Made by a program: the position numbers and the translations under genes
Shown: piece by piece, positions 62,084 to 64,000 of the stretch
Layout of the letters: every line of letters begins with the position of its first letter
Position numbering within the stretch: position 1 is the stretch's first letter
The notes under the pieces: generated by a model
Told to the model about the DNA's origin: nothing
The model's database searches: none
What the model saw: the letters and a program-made list of their open reading frames with translations, nothing else
Assembly: GCA_011800805.1 (NCBI GenBank)
Contig: MPNW01000065.1
Location: forward strand, 45,386 to 109,385
Direction of reading: 5' to 3'
DNA: 64,000 nt
Origin: Hirudo medicinalis
Taxonomy: Eukaryota; Annelida; Clitellata; Hirudinida; Hirudinidae

Positions 62084-62940
62084 TTGAGCAACAAATCGAT
62101 TTATTTTGTAATCACGATTAACAGAGCGATCAATTTTTAATATCGATTAACGCGTAATTAATCGCATCATCATATTTTTCAAATAATTTCCCAATATATT
62201 TCATTTTTATCCAAAAATCAATTTTATTCAAGAAAAAATGCTCACAATAGTGTTTATAAATAGTGTTTTGTGGTTCATTAATTAATATTTAGCCAGTTTC
62301 TGAGGCAAACGAGTCTGTTGATGTTATTTGGAGACATTGAAACACGTTTCTTATTCACAACATGTCCAGAAAGGGAAAATAACCATTCACATGGCACAGT
62401 CGTACAATTCACACAATTCATCGCACAATTCATACAAAACAGCTTCTATACTAGACTCGTCAAGTGCCTTCTTGACTGATAATTGAAGACTATGAGCTGC
62501 ACATGGCATATGCTCAAACGTAACGTCGTTACTGCAGCAATCACATTTCGAGAATCATCTGCGTGTTGTAACGTGTTTTCACAAATTCCCCAATTATTAA
62601 CAACTGTGGTAAAGTGCTGAGCACATGATGTAGAATAATGACTATTTTCCACGTGGTAAACAGCTAAAGCAAAAGAATGAAGAGTCCAAGAAAGATCCAG
62701 TGACGCGAGGTAACTATCATTTATTAATGATGTCCAGTTGTCATATGGGAAAGCCCGAAACAAGAAATAAAACATAAAAACAGAGTCAAAAACAAGAGTG
62801 ATTCATATATTTTATAAATTATGAATTACAAAATAATTCAGTAAAAAAGTGAAAATTTTAAAGAGTTAATCGCCGCGTTAATTATTTTAACTGCAACAAA
62901 AATTAACTCGTTAGTTAACTCATATTATTCTGCATCCCTA
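62084..62940 (-). mobile_element. hAT element (ZBED-like), same family as 54292-55268
   Basis: A perfect 8-bp duplication ATTTATTG (62076-62083 and 62941-62948) brackets it. The right end, inverted, begins TAGGGATGCAGAATAATATG, matching TAGGGCTGCAGA of the copy at 54292. The minus strand carries transposase: WTSLINDSYLASLDLSWTLH, NNWGICENTLQHADDSRNVI, then in another frame FEHMPCAAHSLQLSVKKALD, and near 62260-62350 RVSMSPNNINRLVCLRNWLN. The catalytic core is broken by frameshifts and deletions. Confidence 0.88.
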
Positions 62941-63139
62941 ATTTATTGATGAAAGTGATCATTTGGAGTCTCTTATTTGTCTTGGATATGTTAAACAAAA
63001 ACATGAAAACACCAGCAGACGACTAGGGACCCACCTGGTACAGTATTTTGCCTCTACTTCCCAATCGTTGGTGTTCTCGAGGAAATATTTCTTTGGTCCT
63101 GCACCTGTTCTTTGCAAATTGGGACGCGCCTTCACTCAA

Positions 63140-63475
63140 GAAATAGACTCCTCTATGAGCGAAGACCAGATGCATGGCGGCGGAGAATGAGATGGTGGAG
63201 ATAGCGTGGATTGGATGTCGCGAGAGTTATGTCATGAGGGCGATTTTGAAGATGATGCGATTATGGATCGGTAGTCGGTGCAATTTCTTCAGGCAGTCAG
63301 TGCTATTAAGGATGGGGTTAAGAAGAACAAATATAGCAAGTTTGTTTTGTACGCGTTGCAAGGAATGGATCAGAGGCAGATGTACCATAGAGAAGAGAAA
63401 TGCAGTAATCCAGGCGAGAGAGAACAAGACTGAGCGCAAGGGCAGTTGTGTCGACGGAGAGGAGTGGACGGATGT
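63140..63475 (-). mobile_element. LINE fragment, second copy of the 58570 family
   Basis: The minus strand reads LHSLQRVQNKLAIFVLLNPI, LNSTDCLKKLHRLPIHNRII and FKIALMT. It is visibly the same sequence family as 58710-59050, in the same orientation, at the nucleotide level too (for example GCAAGGAATGGATCA occurs in both). Only this part of the 3' region is present. Confidence 0.8.
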
Positions 63476-63479
63476 CCCT

Positions 63480-63730
63480 CCCAGATCTGTTTCTTGTTTT
63501 GACTGGTTTAACACCTGTCCCCCAAATTCATATTTTACAATCCTATTCCTACTCCCCATGTTCATGACGGATCACTTGTTCACATTAAATAGCATCTGCC
63601 ATTCCTGTGACCACTTATATAATTTATTTAAATCTGTCCGAAATTCATCGACATCCTCTTTCTTACTAACTCTCCTGCTGATTTTTTGTGTCATCTGCGA
63701 ATTTAGATATTTTAGATCTTAACCTCTTCC
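63480..63730 (-). mobile_element. Reverse transcriptase scrap from another LINE
   Basis: The minus strand from about 63720 reads RSKISKFADDTKN, the catalytic FADDT block, then frame-broken sequence in which the usual LQ.DLN.L..WS..W.M.FN region is recognisable only loosely. It abuts the previous LINE copy, so one may have inserted into the other. Confidence 0.55.
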
Positions 63731-64000
63731 TCTTGGATTCTCCTTGCTGGCTCTGGCGTATTGTCTAACCTTTCCTTAGTGTCAGTGTCCTGACTTTTGA
63801 ATATTTTAAATGTTATTTTTGTTCGCGGACAACTATATTAAGTACGTGATAAGGTTGCATGAGGTGATGTATCCTTACGCGTGATCGAACGATTCGATGA
63901 CTTTCTGCATATTGATGAATCTAATTAGCTCGATGTGTATAAAAGTCGATATGCAGAGTTAGCTGAGAGAGGTGTAGAGAAGTTCTAGAGAGGTCTGAGA
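63731..64000. other. Window end, nothing recognised
   Basis: No coding motif or repeat boundary identified. Confidence 0.4.

Noticed and set aside
1..64000. CRISPR array, tRNA, rRNA or prokaryotic defence island
   Set aside because: No regularly spaced direct repeats with spacers, no convincing A/B-box pair in a cloverleaf, and every gene is eukaryotic with introns. The 31078-31258 repeats are contiguous, without spacers.

Overview
The window looks like nuclear DNA from an intron-rich, AT-rich invertebrate animal. The evidence is multi-exon genes with GT..AG introns and AATAAA signals, plus animal-specific families: PAR-6, an ataxin-1 AXH protein, a TPRA1 seven-pass membrane protein, a USP53/54-like protein and a GH18 chitinase. 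A dense load of hAT, pogo/Tigger, Tc1-like, LINE and R2-like remnants fits the same picture. I cannot fix the phylum from sequence alone. There is an 826-base assembly gap (50480-51305).

Layout. 1-3700 holds only transposon debris. 3761-4936 (-) is a small RING-finger gene. 5266-7377 holds two internally deleted DNA transposons (hAT/Charlie-like and pogo/Tigger-like). 7514-8402 (-) is an intronless, broken copy of ribosomal protein P0. 9674-12287 (+) is TPRA1. A small hAT element sits at 13268-13622. 14587-18939 (+) is a USP53/54-like gene, facing a tryparedoxin/nucleoredoxin-like gene at 19379-19978 (-). 22011-22786 (+) is a compact AXH-domain gene. 24453-26247 is a deleted transposon with TACCCAGCAAACACA ends. 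27593-39778 (+) is the largest gene, TFIIIC subunit 1 (GTF3C1), in about 40 exons that can be followed almost end to end. 40661-44235 (+) is PAR-6. 46566-48255 (-) is a DUSP15/22-type phosphatase. 51306-60619 (-) is a chitinase-like gene whose introns are packed with transposons. 61440-64000 is LINE and hAT debris.

The cellular genes are unrelated housekeeping, signalling and secreted genes, not an operon or pathway cluster. The main observations are these. (1) A minisatellite inside GTF3C1 repeats the first bases of an exon, and only its last copy carries the AG needed for splicing. (2) The chitinase-like protein has Gln in place of the middle Asp of the catalytic DxxDxDxE motif. (3) An R2-like element retains its zinc-finger/Myb N-terminus but no reverse transcriptase. 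(4) Six hAT elements can be bounded by 8-bp target duplications. I found no CRISPR array, rRNA, convincing tRNA or prokaryote-style system.
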